This document shows positions 1 through 11,943 of a stretch of 64,000 nucleotides of DNA, one piece after another (position 1 is the stretch's first letter; each line of letters begins with the position of its first letter). The stretch lies in assembly GCF_023159225.1 (NCBI RefSeq), contig NC_063162.1:100363594-100427593 (forward strand), written 5' to 3'. The notes beneath the pieces were generated by a model. That model was given only the letters and a program-made list of their open reading frames with translations, was not told the origin of the DNA and did no database searches. Origin of the DNA: Perognathus longimembris pacificus (taxonomy: Eukaryota > Chordata > Mammalia > Rodentia > Heteromyidae). A program made the translations under genes and the position numbers.

Positions 1-182
1 CCAATGACTTCTTTTGGCCAATGGCCAAATGGCTTCTCTGAAGTCACCAGTCACGGCCCATGAGAGGGGGTAGGTTTTATAGTAAGATGATTTTTAGAGA
101 ACCAACATGGGTCAAAGAACATCCTTAGAGAAGTAACTTAACTTCTATGAAACAGAGAGTTTTCCTTTCAGTAAAATAAAAT

Positions 183-325
183 TCTTTTTTTTTTGCTTTG
201 GATTTTTTATTATAAAAGTGATTTCAGAGGGGTTACAGTTACATAGTTAGGTAATGAGTACATTTCTTTTTGGAGAATGTCACCCCTTCCCTAGCTTTCT
301 CCCTGTTTTTCCCTTCCATCATCAC
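183..325 (-). mobile_element. Older L1 3' end fragment, subtype with GACAATGT landmark
   Basis: It contains the landmarks GGGGTTACAGTTACA, GGTAATGAGTACATTTC and a TGTCACCCCTTCCCT segment. They are shared with the fragments at 11944, 33762 and 49195 and differ from the younger L1 tails in this window. Confidence 0.7.
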
Positions 326-577
326 CCATTTTCAACAGTGTCTAGTGAGTACCACTGCTGCATTTGGTCACCCTTTGACCCTCCATTTCTGTTCCCCCTT
401 GCCCTCCCAAAGACAGATAAATGAACAAACAAGACAAAAGGAAAAGAAAACAAAAACAGCAACAAAGAAAAAACTTGTTTCCATTTTGAGAGAGTTTCAT
501 CTTCTGAGAAATGCAGTTGTGACCACTGGCTACAATGTAAGTCAAAGTGCCTGGGATATATTAGAATATAGATGTCA

Positions 578-800
578 TCTAGCTGAGTGCTGGTGGCTCA
601 TGCCTGTAATTCCAGTTACTTGGGAGACTTTGAATGGGAGGAGTATGTTGCAAGGCCAGTCCACACAGAAAAGTTTTTGAGACCCCTTCTGGACCCATAG
701 CTGGCTGAGGTGTTACATGGAGGATGACAGTGCTAGTCCAGCTGGGACAGAAACTTCCATGAGACTCCATCTCAATAGAAATTGGAGGTCACCACATGCC
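578..800 (+). mobile_element. B1-like/Geo composite SINE, diverged
   Basis: GCTGGTGGCTCATGCCTGTA and the GGAGACTTTGAATGGGAGG region correspond to a B1-like A box and body. The right half is heavily diverged. Confidence 0.6.
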
Positions 801-1049
801 TACTATCCAAATAAGCTTGGTTGACACCCTGTGTTCCAATAATGACTGTTGTTGCCAAATGGAGTTGGTGACATTGAGACCCACTGTACCTCATAAAAGT
901 ATGTTCTTTACAAACTTTAAGACTCGATCATATTTGTCTTTATTTTCATTTTTGATGGTATTATAGTTTGATGCTGGCTTTGTGCTTTGTGCTTGAGGTA
1001 TGCTTCCAGCTCATTTTTTATTGTTTTAATATTAAAAACTACCTTCTAA

Positions 1050-1276
1050 GATGGGCATTAGTTGCTCATGCCTATAATCTTAGCTACTCAGGAGGCTGAG
1101 ATCTAAGGATCATGGTTGGAAGCCAGCCTAGGCAAGAAAGTTATCTGTGAAATGGAGATAAGTGGAACTGTTTGCTCAAGTGGTAGAGTGCTAGCCTTGA
1201 ACACTAAGAAGCACCTAGGCCTGGAATTCAAGACCCAGGACTGGCTAGTAATAATAATAATAATAACAACAACAAC
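1050..1276 (+). mobile_element. B1-like/Geo composite SINE
   Basis: The left half (GCTCATGCCTATAATCTTAG, GGAGGCTGAGATCTAAGG) is B1-like. The right half (GCTCAAGTGGTAGAGTGC, GGAATTCAAGACCCAGG) is the Geo monomer. The tail is AAT/AAC repeats. Confidence 0.88.
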
Positions 1277-1769
1277 CTACGTCACAGAGATCTTTTATTC
1301 ATTACATGCAACTATACAATAATATTCAAAAGTTTTGGAAGTTTAAAAATTTGAGACTTTATGCCTATGTTTAGGGCTTTCTATTTTAAAATACCAAAAT
1401 CACCAAGAAGGCCAATAGTACTGAGACTTGTCAAGTATAAAATTTGCCTCACCATGGTGTACTTCCTTTATCCTGGGCACCTGGGCCATCTGATGATCAT
1501 CTGAAGGCAGAGTTCCTACCCCAGGGCACACACCCATGAGTCACACTAGCCCTGGGCTGTGGAAGAAGAACATTAGTTACCCAAGCTTAAAGTTCAGTTT
1601 GAAGTTCAAGTGCCCACCATAGTTGTTCTGCCTCACCTAGGGCAATGATAGTACAGAGGGAAGAAAAAAGAAAACAATGAGAAAATGAACTAAGATTCTC
1701 CAGCAAAAGTATTTTATTGGAAAGATGACATCTTTAATCATATTTTTTTACCATAAAAAATCACCCCAA

Positions 1770-1888
1770 ATTCTTCAGGGAGGTAGAAGAGGTCTCACTA
1801 TGTAGCCTAGTGTAGCCTTGAACTTGTTATCTTTCTACCTCAGCCTCCCAAATGCTGTGATTATAAGGCATGTGCCACCAAGCCCACA
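1770..1888 (-). mobile_element. B1-like monomer SINE
   Basis: The antisense sequence carries GTCTCACTATGTAGCC, CTCAGCCTCCCAAATGCTG and GGCATGTGCCACCA, which are the standard B1 landmarks. Confidence 0.8.
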
Positions 1889-2219
1889 TCTTTAATTATC
1901 ATTTTAAACCATCCTATGATATCATTATGTTGTTACACCATTGCTAGTTGAACTACTAATATACAGGTCCTTTAATTTTGCCAAGTGGAATCAGGAAGGA
2001 AATAAAGTGATTTTATTTTTGCCCTCTCAAAACAATCTTGTTAAATGACAGCACTCCACTTAAAACAACCAGAGCTAATGAGAACACAACAGTCTTGGAT
2101 TGCCAACCATCTGAACAGTGAAAAATATTAAGGGGAAGAATCCCACTTATCTTTCATTCTAAGTTGTGGATAAAAACCCAGTATTTTTTTTCAAAATAGG
2201 AAAGAAAGATAGGAAACTA

Positions 2220-2223
<4 letters not shown>

Positions 2224-2257
<34 letters not shown>

Positions 2258-2270
2258 TGAGTATGTGTGT
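2224..2270. repeat. (GT)n microsatellite
   Basis: About 22 GT-type units with a few interruptions end next to the 3' end of the minus-strand SINE at 2275. Confidence 0.95.
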
Positions 2271-2274
2271 ACCA

Positions 2275-2494
2275 AGTCTTGATTTTAGGGTGTGAGTGCT
2301 GTCCCATACCTTTTATACTTAAGGTTAAGACTTTGCTGTGTAGGCATCTGCTCCACGTCTGGCTTTGGGGTCTTTAAATGACAACAAAAGTCTTAAGGAC
2401 TTTCCTGCCTGGGCTGGCTTTGAACTGCTATCCTCAGACCTCAGCCTCCTGAGTGACTAAGATTATAGAAGTAAGCCACCAATGCCTAGCTGGA
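2275..2494 (-). mobile_element. B1-like/Geo composite SINE, diverged
   Basis: The Geo half at the left is degraded. The B1-like half (CCTGCCTGGGCTGGCTTTGA, CTCAGCCTCCTGAGTGAC, AGTAAGCCACCAATGCC) is clear. Confidence 0.8.
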
Positions 2495-2815
2495 AAACAC
2501 TTTTTAATGTTGGTATGTTACAGGTAGAGAAAGAAAGGCTTGAACCACAGAAATGGTTTCTGAACCACATGAATAAGTTATAATTATGAGGTTGATCTTA
2601 TTTAAAATAATATAACATGCCTTTATACAGCTATTTAATGTCATCAACATATATCCTGATTTTTGTTTTGGGATGTAAAGTCACCAGCTTGTTCAATTTA
2701 TCATTTTCCGTGTTGCTGATGGACATATCTCATTCCTTTCTAGTAGCTTCATCCTCTTACCTTCCAGGTACAGTCTATTGATGGGACTCTGCTTGTGCAC
2801 CCATCTCCCCCATCC

Positions 2816-2821
2816 ATCTAT

Positions 2822-2856
<35 letters not shown>

Positions 2857-2871
2857 CTTACTTACTTACTT
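2816..2871. repeat. (TTTA)n microsatellite from L1 tail
   Basis: About 14 TTTA-type units (changing to CTTA at the right end) sit exactly at the 3' tail of the minus-strand L1 and probably grew from its poly(A). Confidence 0.9.
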
Positions 2872-3672
2872 ACCATTTCTTTATTGTCAAAGTGGTGTAC
2901 ACTTTGTTCATATGTAAGGCAGTGAGTACATTTCTTATCCAACTTGTTACCTCCTCCTTCATTTTCCTCCCTCCTCCTCCCCATTTTCCTCCCCCCCCAT
3001 GATTGTACAGTTGGTTTACACCATATAGTTTTATAAGTATTGCTGTTGTATTGGTTTGTTGTTTTATCCTTTGTCTCTCAATTTTGGTATTCCCTTTCCC
3101 TTCCTTACTTCCAATATACGTATATACAATATCCAGGGTACCAAAATCAGTTACAGTGATATCAGGGGTAAAACCACGAGAAAGAAATACAAAAGAAAAA
3201 GGGCATAATTTCACATGGCATGTTGAAAATAACAACAACAATGACATACCACTTATTTCCATAACTTGGAGTTCATTTTGCTTAGTTCATCATCTTAGGT
3301 GTTCATATGGACATAGCTACTGAGCTATTGTGATCTTCTGCTAGGACTATCCTAGCCGTGTACTAATTATTCTCTATGAGGGAAACCATAGAGTCTATGT
3401 TTCTTTGGGTCTGGCTCACTTCACTTAGTATAATTTTTTCCAAGTCCTTCCATTTCCATGCAAATGGGGCAATGTCATTCTTTCTGATAGAGGCATAGAA
3501 TTCCATTGTGCATATGTACCACATTTTCTTGATCCATTCATCTACTGAGGGGCATCTGGGTTGGTTCCATATTTTAGGGATGACAAATTGTGCTGCAATG
3601 AACATAGTTTTGCTGGTGGCTTTAGTGTGGTCTTGCTTGTAATCTTTTGGGAAGATTACCAAAAGTGATCTT
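2872..3672 (-). mobile_element. L1 LINE 3' end with ORF2 C-terminus, 5'-truncated
   Basis: Reading the minus strand, about 100 codons ending at a stop at 3363 match the C-terminal end of L1 ORF2. Conserved signatures include PKDYK, TMFIAAQF, WNQPRCP, EWIKKMWYI and MEFYASIRKNDIAPF, followed by the terminal SLIENN. The region from 3362 down to 2872 is the 3' UTR, ending in an A-rich tail that has become a TAAA-type repeat. Homology stops near 3672, so the copy lacks most of ORF2 and all of ORF1. This is the usual result of incomplete reverse transcription. It is not functional. Confidence 0.9.
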
Positions 3673-3719
3673 CCCCATTTTGTAACCACATTCTCCTCTG
3701 ACTTCACTTTGTTCCCCTC

Positions 3720-4870
3720 ATAGCCAGGTTTTGCTGGATACTGTCACCATTCATGTGTCTCTGCCTTTTCCTCTCCTCACAGCGCTGCAAACTGGCTCTT
3801 CCTACTCACTCCTCAAACTTGCCTTCCTCTATAATCACTAGTGATTGCCAACTCTCCACCCTGTGATAGTTGTCAGTTATTTTCTCCTGTGCAAACCAGC
3901 AGCAGTGGACCGTGGATCATTCCCTTCTTAACTGTGCATTTCTGAGGTTGCCTTTTCCAGAATCCACTCCTGATTCTTTAAAGTCTTTTTTGTCCAATTT
4001 TTTTGAAAAGTTCCCAAGGCTCCTTTCTCTGCTCAGGCCTCACTGTTCCCTCCTCAGAATCTTTTCAGTTGTCATCTCCATCTTCACAAATACCACCCAG
4101 ATTTCTCTCTCCTGTGCTCAGCCATGACTCAACTGTCAATTCATTCCCTCCCCTTAGAAGTTTCCAGGGCTCTCCAGACACAATACTCTTCATTCTGTCT
4201 TCTTCCCTCTTTCCCCAGCAATTCCAGTGTGCTCTATGTTTGGAGCATGCAGGCGATGTCTCATGCTAAGGAACCTCACATCCTCTGTGTCAGCCATCAT
4301 GAAAGCCTATCTGTCTCACCTGTAAGTTAGATCTTCATTTTGAATCCTCTTTGCCATTTCCCCCCCCTAAACCCTTCAATGAACCTTTTAATCAGTCTCC
4401 CCATATTCAATCTTGTTCCTTCAACTCAATTTTCCATCTATAAGCAGGAAGGGTAGCACCATTTTATTGTTAGAGTATATTACTTGTACTAAAGAATGTG
4501 CTTCTTTCAGTATTCTAAAATTATTGCATGGCATAGACTCTACACCAACAGGCTCTGTGTGTCACTCCATCTTGGTCATGTGTATCCTTTTGCTTCCACA
4601 CTGTGCTTCAGCTCCTGCCACTCCTGAAGTTGCTTAAGTGGTCCAAGTCCTTTTTTGCCTTCTGGCCTCTACAAATGCTTCTTTTGTTGTTGTTCATGAT
4701 ATGTCCTTCTTCCCTGGTCACTTAACTTAGCTGAAAACCCCTGGTGAAACATTCCTGGTTCTTACACCTGAGCATTTCTTTCATTGCACTTACTAATGAA
4801 TAACCAGGAAAAGATTTTAATTTAGTGTTCTCTCCTCTTCAAGCTGCACAGTCCCTGACACAAGCACATA
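3720..4870 (+). mobile_element. L2-like LINE remnant, tentative
   Basis: The strand is pyrimidine-rich, and segments such as GCAAACTGGCTCTTCCTAC, CTCTACAAATGCTTC and CTTCCCTGGTCACTTAAC follow the order of old L2 sequence. It has open frames of 60-90 codons in several frames but no conserved protein. It could be unique DNA with a similar base skew. Confidence 0.35.
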
Positions 4871-4925
4871 TGTCTCTCTGATTGCTGCATCTCCAGCATC
4901 TGGAGTCTTACATACTTGCTAAATC

Positions 4926-5131
4926 TTTTTTTTTTTTTTTTTTTGCCAATACTGGGGACTGAATTCACGGCCTTGGCACTGACACTGAGCTTCTTTTTTG
5001 CTCAAGGCTCTCTACCACTTGAGCCACAGCACCATTTCCGACCTTTTCTATTTGTGTGGTGCTGAGGAATCATGTCCATGGCATCGTGGATGCTAGGCAA
5101 GCACTCTACCGCTAAGCCACATTCCCAGCCC
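4926..5131 (-). mobile_element. IDL-Geo dimeric SINE, diverged
   Basis: A poly(T) tail on the left is followed by the Geo right monomer, then the ID-like left monomer ending CAGCCCC on the right. It is more diverged than most copies in this window. Confidence 0.85.
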
Positions 5132-5213
5132 CTCAATCAATTTTTGGGTAAATGGATATGTTGAAAGAATAAATGGTCTTGATTCAAATCTTATCTGAAA
5201 CTACTTACTATGT

Positions 5214-5310
5214 GGAAGTAGAGCTATGGCTCAGGTGATAGGGCACCAATCTTAAGCAGATAAGGCTTGAGCCCTGAGTTTAAGCCCCCAGGACCAGCAC
5301 CCCTGAAAAA
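5214..5310 (+). mobile_element. Geo right-monomer fragment
   Basis: Only the right monomer is seen (ATGGCTCAGGTGATAG, CCCTGAGTTTAAGCCCC, then an A-rich tail). The left monomer is absent or beyond recognition. Confidence 0.65.
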
Positions 5311-6191
5311 AAATTATTGTCTTTAGTAACAGAATGTTTTGTATTTCAAATGTCCTATAATATACTTTTTTGTATGTTGAACTTGATATTTGTTAAAAGA
5401 ACTAATCTGTGTTTTCTGTATTTGATATTTAATATTTTTGTATGTTACAATGATAATTAAGGCACTGATGATGAAATGATTATCAAAACTGTGGAAAATT
5501 TTGAGACATTTGGTGACTAGGAGAAAAACATCTCAAGTTCTTAGTCAAAAATTAGGCTAGCATTAGTCATTTTCAAGAAAATTTTATTGTTCTAATTAAT
5601 CTTGCTTCCCATCCTCTTCCTTACACCATAGAAACAAGGTTAGTATTAAGCTCACTTAGAAATATGAACTAACTTTTCAATTCTCACAATATGTTCGAGT
5701 ATATCAGGATACCCATTACATTAAGAAACTGACTTTTTCAGAATCTTTCCTAATAAATGAGGGGCTTAGGAAAAGAATACAATTGGAGACCCATGTCTCT
5801 AAATATTTAAAGTTTAAGACCTAGGTAGACATCTAGGTTTGAATTTAGATTTTTTTTTTAGACTCTTGAGAGTTCTGTATTAAAATGTGATAAGATGGAG
5901 AGAGTCAGCCATGGCCTACAACTGGTTTAGACCTGAACCTTCAAAGTCCTCAAGTTCACATGGGTAAACACACCAGTTCATGTCTATTCTGTCCACACTT
6001 CTGCAGACATCACCACACCTCTGGATCAGTCACCTATGACGCCTCCAGCTGTGTCACATCAGCAACAAACACAGCCTAATAGTATAGGCTCTAGGAGGCC
6101 ATAGCACAGCCTTCTAAAGCACAGGGCTTATTTGTGTCCTACATAATATCACATTTGAAAGCATTTGGGAGATCTTTTATGAAAAGCAAGT
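5311..6191. other. Unique AT-rich sequence, no gene seen
   Basis: No repeat family or coding signal was recognised. Confidence 0.4.
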
Positions 6192-6300
6192 CATAGCCAG
6201 GTATGGTGGTACACACATGAAATTCCAGTCTTTTGTGGCTCAGGTAAGAAGATTGTGAGTTTGAGGCTAGCCTGGGTTACATAGCAAGATTGCCGGAAAC
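6192..6300 (+). mobile_element. B1-like monomer SINE
   Basis: CCAGGTATGGTGGTACACAC and GAGTTTGAGGCTAGCCTGGG are B1 landmarks, and the copy stops after about 100 bp. Confidence 0.75.
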
Positions 6301-6551
6301 AAAGAAAAATTGTGAGACACACGAACAAGTTTTGGCAAGGATGTGAATACATGGAACTAATTTGTGTACTCAACTAGTGAAAATGTAAAGGGATGCAGCC
6401 TATGGAAAACAACATGATGGCTCATCAAAAATGTTAGAAATTCAATAATAATAAGTCCTAGCAATTTCCATGTATGCATCCGAAAGAAGTGAATGTAGAA
6501 TCTCAGAGAGATTTTAGTATATCCATGTATGTAGCATTATTCATTATTCTT

Positions 6552-6759
6552 TTTTTTTTTTTTTTTTGCCAGTCCTGGGCCTTGGACTCAGGGCCTGAGC
6601 ACTGTCCCTGGCTTCCTTTTGCTCAAGGCTAGCACTCTGCCACTTGAGCCACAGCGCCACTTCTGGCCGTTTTCTGTATATGTGGTGCTGGGGAATTGAA
6701 CCCAGGGCCTCATGTATACGAGGCAAGCTCTCTTGCCACTAGGCCATATCCCCAGCCCC
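6552..6759 (-). mobile_element. IDL-Geo SINE with target duplication
   Basis: A full dimer is flanked by TTATTCATTATTCTT at 6537-6551 and TTATTCATTGTTCTT at 6760-6774, with one mismatch. The ID-like half keeps A-box and B-box-like segments of its tRNA ancestor. Confidence 0.95.
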
Positions 6760-7143
6760 TTATTCATTGTTCTTTAGAGACAAATAGTAGAAGTAACCAA
6801 GTGTCTACCAGTAGATGAATGAATAAACAAACCTGTCCGTGTGTGCAATAATAGAATGTTATTCATCTTTAAAGAGTTCACGTATCCTCTTTGAGGAAAT
6901 TACAATAGGTGAAACAAGTCAGTCATTGAAAACAAATACTGTTTTATTCCACTCATGTGAAGTACTTAGGATAGTCAAATTCACAAACAGAGCAAATAGA
7001 TCAATGGGAATCTAAAGGGAGAGGGCAATGAAGGGTTGTTTAATATATAGAAGGTTTTACTTTTGCAAGATGGAAAGTGTTCTGGGGACAGATGGTGGTA
7101 ATGGTTGCACAGCAATGTGAATGTGCTAACACTGCTAAACTAC

Positions 7144-7318
7144 ACATGACTAAGACCAATTTGGGTGTGATGGCATATGCCTGTCAATCCCAGCTCCATG
7201 GAAAGTATAAAGAGGAAGAGCTCAGTCCAATCTGGCCAGGCCAGAAAAAACTCTTAAAACAAGAAAAGATTAGGGGTGTGGCTTGGTGGTAGTCCACCTG
7301 CCTAGAAAGTACAAGGCC
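7144..7318 (+). mobile_element. B1-ID type composite SINE, split by younger SINE
   Basis: The B1-like start (GTGTGATGGCATATGCCTGT) is followed by an ID-like part (GTGTGGCTTGGTGGTAGTCC). The ID-like part resumes at 7617-7660 (CTCAATTCAAACCCCAGTAC) after the nested IDL-Geo insertion. Confidence 0.7.
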
Positions 7319-7569
7319 TGGAGCTGGGAATATGGCCTAGTGGTAGAGTGCTTGCCTCATATACATGAAACCCTGGGTTCAGTTCCTCAGCACTACATAT
7401 AGAGAAAATGCCAGAAGTGGCATTGTGGTTCAAGTGGTAGAGTGCTAGCCTTGAGCAACAAGAAGCTCAGGGACAGTGCTCAGGCCCTGAGTTCAAGCCC
7501 CAGGACTGGCAAAAAAAAAAAGAAAGAAAGAAAAAGGAAAAAAGAAAGAAAGAAAAAGGAAGGAAGGAA

Positions 7570-7607
<38 letters not shown>

Positions 7608-7616
7608 AAAAAGCAA
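7319..7616 (+). mobile_element. IDL-Geo SINE with expanded GAAA tail, nested in older SINE
   Basis: The dimer runs from about 7319 to 7512, and its A-tail has expanded to about 100 bp of GAAA and GGAA units. It splits an older SINE. AGAAAGTACAAGGCCT before it and AGCAAGTATGAGGCCC after it look like a diverged target duplication. Confidence 0.85.
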
Positions 7617-7727
7617 GTATGAGGCCCTCAATTCAAACCCCAGTACTGCCAAACAACCCAAAAGAGAACTGACAGGGTAAGTTGCATATCATGTACATTT
7701 GACCACAATTTATAACACTAAAAAAAA

Positions 7728-7966
7728 TTTTTGATGCGAATCCTGAGGGTTGAACTCTCAGAGCCTGAGCAGTGTCTCTGAGCTTTTGTACTCAAAGGTA
7801 ATACTCTACCACTTAAGCCATAGCTCCACTTCTGGCTTTTGCTGATTAACTAGAGGTAAGAGTCTCGTGGACTTTTCTGCCCAAGCTGGCTTTAAATCAT
7901 AATCCTCTGATTTCAGCTTCCTGAGAAGTTAGGATTACAGGTGTGAGCCATCAGTGCCCACCCTAA
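7728..7966 (-). mobile_element. B1-like/Geo composite SINE
   Basis: The Geo half is on the left (GAGCCTGAGCAGTGTCTCTG, CACTTAAGCCATAGCTCC) and the B1-like half on the right (GATTACAGGTGTGAGCCATC). Confidence 0.88.
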
Positions 7967-8617
7967 TAAAAGATTTTAAAAATAAGACTTAAAGCTTAGA
8001 ACCTAAAAAAAATACAATGTGTCCATTAACCTAAGACACTGCTTATCTTTACAATGCAACAAGACAGTAAAATAACAAAGCCATTGAACCATCGTTCTCT
8101 TGACCTCAGGGTCTTGTATAGGAAGCTCACATCCTTACTTTGCTGCTCAGTGAATTCATCTTCATATTACTTGTCATCTGTTCCCTTTAGGATAGAAATG
8201 AAGAGCACATGTCAAATCTGTCTCTCAGCATGTCTATTTTCCCCAGCTGCAGTTTCCTCTCCTTGATGACCTCATCTGCAATGGCCAATTGCACAATGAC
8301 CTTGGATAGTCTTAAATCTATTCAGTAGAGCTTTGCACAGTCCTGTAGATAGAAATGGTAGCAACAGATGGATGAGTTGGCTATAGGAATGTGTTTATTA
8401 CCACTGAAAATGTTCCTCCTCTTTCTAACTTGGTTTGCTAAGGCTGGAGGTGGGTTGAGCCAAGCTGAAGATTCCAGTGACTCACCAGAGAAGAAATTCA
8501 CAGATGGCAACCACTAAACCCAAGTTTTGCTCCAATTATTCCCACTTTTTCACCTTTATGCAATTTTTGATTGATTCAATTTTTGAGACAGGGTCTTGAT
8601 ATTAGCCCCAGTTGGCG

Positions 8618-8620
8618 CGC

Positions 8621-8671
<51 letters not shown>
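8618..8671. repeat. (GT)n microsatellite with CG start
   Basis: A short GCGCGCGC run leads into about 25 GT units, which abut the 3' end of the minus-strand SINE at 8672. Alternating purine-pyrimidine DNA of this kind can adopt the Z form. Confidence 0.95.
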
Positions 8672-8675
<4 letters not shown>

Positions 8676-8972
8676 GGGGCTTGAACTCAGGGCCTCCCAC
8701 TTTTGCTTAGCTTTTTCACTCAAGACTGTATTCTATTACTTGAGCCACACTTCCACTTCCAGCTTTTTGCTGGTTAATTGGAGATAAGAGTCGAAGGTAT
8801 TTCTCTGCCTGAGCTGGCTTGGAATTTCAATCCTCAATTCCCAGACTCCTCAATATCTAGGATTGCTGTTGTGAGCCACCAGCACCTGGCTCACAGTTGG
8901 CCTTGAACTCATGATCTCCTGCCTTAGCTTCTCAAATGTTGTGATTGCAGGCATGAGCTCCTGTTCTTGTGT
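8672..8972 (-). mobile_element. B1-like/Geo SINE plus extra B1-like monomer
   Basis: A complete minus-strand composite (8672-8891) is followed at once by another antisense B1-like unit (8892-8972; GTTGGCCTTGAACTCATG, GCAGGCATGAGCTCCTG). Confidence 0.82.
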
Positions 8973-8984
8973 GTGTTTGTTTTT

Positions 8985-9066
8985 TTTCTTTTTTGGTGCT
9001 GGAATTGACCCCAGTGTTTTTGCATGCTAGAAAAGTGTTCTTAGAATGAGCTATATTCTCAGTCCC
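8985..9066 (-). mobile_element. ID-like fragment
   Basis: TTTTGGTGCTGGAATTGACC and GAGCTATATTCTCAGTCCC resemble the antisense ID-like left monomer. Confidence 0.55.
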
Positions 9067-10139
9067 TCAATCTCCTTTAGAAAGTTACAGTAATATTGTG
9101 TTGCTATGTATCAGAAAAAAAATTCTCATTTCTGTATGACCTGTGCCCACGTGGCCCCAGAATGTCATACAGAATTCTGAGGTTGTGGGGCAGATGGCAA
9201 AAAGAAGCATGGAAGAGCTGTACTGTAGACAATTTCCATTGCCTCACTGGTCAGGTGATATGTGAAAAGTCAAATCCTATTATTACTTATATATTATGGA
9301 TGTATAGCTGTGCATCCTATTATTATCCATCATGAGTAATAATCACTCACTGAGAGGCAGAAGGAGCTGCGGGCCAGCTGAGACCATGGCTGGCAGCCAA
9401 GGGAAGCAAAGGACCAGCTCGGGGTGATAGGGAGCCGACAGCCAGGCTTGGCTGTGGAAACTGAGTGGGACTAGGTTGTGCAGCTAGATGCTGCTGGAGC
9501 TAACATCACAAGAGTCATATTGATGTCTCATGCCCCCCATTTGCTGACTTCTGCAGTATCACATGTGCATCTTGTGATGATGGCAGTTGACCATTTTGTC
9601 CCTTTCCTTCCCATGAAATAAAATTTGTTTTTGTGATCAGATGCAAAATTGGAGTATTGAAATACACTTAAAATCACTGTATCAGTAACAAATTTAACAG
9701 TTTAGCACAAAAAACAGTTCTTCTTTCCCAGATAGGGGTGTGAAAACTAAGCACAGCTTTGCTGAGTCCTCCTATGAGGATGCCCAAAAGGAATCAACCT
9801 GGCTAGAATCATCTCACGGCTTGGCTGGGGCACCACTGGCTTCCACTTAAATAACCACAGCAACATTCAACTTCTTTCTGGCTATGAGACCAACAGTCTC
9901 AGTTCTTCACAGGCTGTTGACCAAAGGCATTCTTTGGTTACTTAGTGAGTCTTCTAGGACAGCTTACAATGTGACAGCTGGCTTCCTTCAGAGTAGCAAG
10001 CAAAAGAACAAAACAGAAGTCTTTTTATAACCTATAATCAGCAATATCCACTCCTTTGGCCAGTTCTGTTCATTAGAAGCAAATAAGTAGGTGTAGGCTA
10101 CAATTTCTATAGTTTGGAACTGGAATGTCTTCTAAAAGT
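9067..10139. other. Unique sequence, no gene seen
   Basis: A more GC-rich patch (9355-9500) ends before an AATAAA near 9618. It could be an old non-autonomous repeat, but no family was recognised. Confidence 0.35.
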
Positions 10140-10465
10140 TCCAGCATAGGACTGTTGGGAAGTAGTGGAACCTTTCTAAGACATAGGGCTAGTTGGAGGT
10201 CTTTAGGTTATGGTGTGCCTTAAAGGAGATTGTGAGACTCCAACTTCTTCCCCTCTCTCATGCTCTCCAGTAGCAAGATGTGCAGTTTTGCTCTATTTTT
10301 CCTACTTCCCATGTACTGTCTCACCAAAGCTTAAAAGAAGCAGGGCCAAACACTCATATCAACTAAAACCTCTGAAACTCTGAGCTGCAAGAAACCATTT
10401 CTCTCCATAAATTGACTATGTCAGGTGTTTGTTGGAAGGATGGAAAGCTGACTATTACAGTACTC
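10140..10465 (+). mobile_element. MaLR-like (ERVL-MaLR) LTR fragment, tentative
   Basis: The order of landmarks resembles mammalian MLT1/MST LTRs: a GGGAAGTAGTGGAACC start, GGTTATGG, CTCTCTCATGCTCTCC, AAACTCTGAGCTGCAAGAAA, then CTATGTCAGGTGTTTG near the end. No internal retroviral sequence follows. Confidence 0.55.
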
Positions 10466-11282
10466 ATGGGGATTACACCAAAGCATGAATACCAGAAGGA
10501 GAGGCTCCATGTGAGCCATCTTAAAAGCTGCCCATGAGAATAGCTATGCTTTTTTTTTTTTTGAAAATATTGGATTATAATGCCCTTTCCAGTAAAAAGG
10601 CTTTTAAAATGACTTTCAGCATGTATCTGTCAAAAATCTAATGCATGCTGCTGTGCCACAGAATCTCAAGATAATAAGCCACTCTTGCCAGAAACCACCA
10701 CATGATATTTCTAGTGGAACACATCTTTAGAGCTCCAATCTCTCTGAACTAAAGACTCTGGCCGTCATTCATTTGAGTTTTTCTCGAGGATTCAAAGAAA
10801 TGATTGTGATTACCACTGGAATCTCAAGTGACATAGCTAAAAAGGAATCTCTACATTCCTCAGTTCCTATCTATCATTTCACAGATGAGAAAAAGGTAAC
10901 TTGTTCATGGGCATGCTATTATTTACTAGTGAACCGGGTGCGCATTTGGTTTTCGAGAACTTAGCGCAGATTTTAGGACTGGACCATTGCACTGTTTCTC
11001 CTGGGAGACCTACAGCATGGCTATGGATTAAGAAAATGATTAATGAGAAAAATAAAGCAAGGGGAAAAAAGTAGGAAAGGAGAAAGGATAGAGGAAGAAT
11101 TCTGAGAGAGAGGAATTGCAAAAGAAGAGAGAAGACTGGCTAAAACTTATTCACTGCTGGTACCACTGGGGGGCTCCATGACTTTCTAACACAGCTGTTT
11201 TAATGCAATGACATTCTGACACATCCATCAAAATAAACAATTAAGCTTTTCGTGCTCTCTCAATGACAGACACCTTGCCAAA

Positions 11283-11470
11283 GTGGTTAAGATCTAGGCT
11301 CTACAGTCAGGTTTGAATCCTATGTCTGTTTTCAGATGTGTAACTTCTGCATATCACTTAACTTCTCTTGCTTCATTTAGCAAAGGGAGTGATAATGGCC
11401 CATAGTGCATGGAACTGCCATGAGGGTAACTGAGTGAATAATGCAGAGTGCTTACAATAGCACAGGGATC
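11283..11470 (+). mobile_element. MIR element
   Basis: GGTTAAGATCTAGGCTCTAC, AGTCAGGTTTGAATCC, ATCACTTAACTTCTCTTGC and TGCAGAGTGCTTACAATAG follow MIR order. Confidence 0.8.
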
Positions 11471-11943
11471 ATGCAAAGTTCTAAGGTTCATAAGTCCTCA
11501 TCTGGGCTGGCAGATAGAGCAGAACTTGGTATAAGGAATGAGGAAAGAGAATAGGAAAGAAGAGAGAAGGTAGAAGAAGGACAATAGGTAGGGCAGGCAG
11601 GTGATTGTGCATATCACTGGCAGTGTGCAAGCCAAATCAGAATGTTTTGTGCATCACCAAGAAAACCAAATAGACTGCATTGGAAAAGTCCTTTTGCCCA
11701 GTCAGGCATCCGCCTAATCCTTTTTCAGGCTATTCTTCTACCCCACCTCAATTCAGCTTCTCTGGCAGCAGCTGGTTGGTTCTTCCCTTTCTTACCCTCT
11801 CAAGAGATTAATCCCCAGCAATGTAGGGCTGCAATGAAGTTGAAGCAATGCACTGGAAATTAAAATGACACCATTTTCTATCATTACAACTATTATATAA
11901 CAGAATGATTCAGTTATTTTTTAAAGTCTTGAATAAAGCTTTT

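Noticed and set aside
3363..3707. 114-codon minus-strand frame that could be taken as a gene
   Set aside because: It is the C-terminal end of L1 ORF2 in a 5'-truncated copy, annotated as a mobile element.
7467..7672. Open frames rich in Lys/Glu or Phe/Leu/Ser
   Set aside because: They are the expanded A-tail of a SINE read in different frames.
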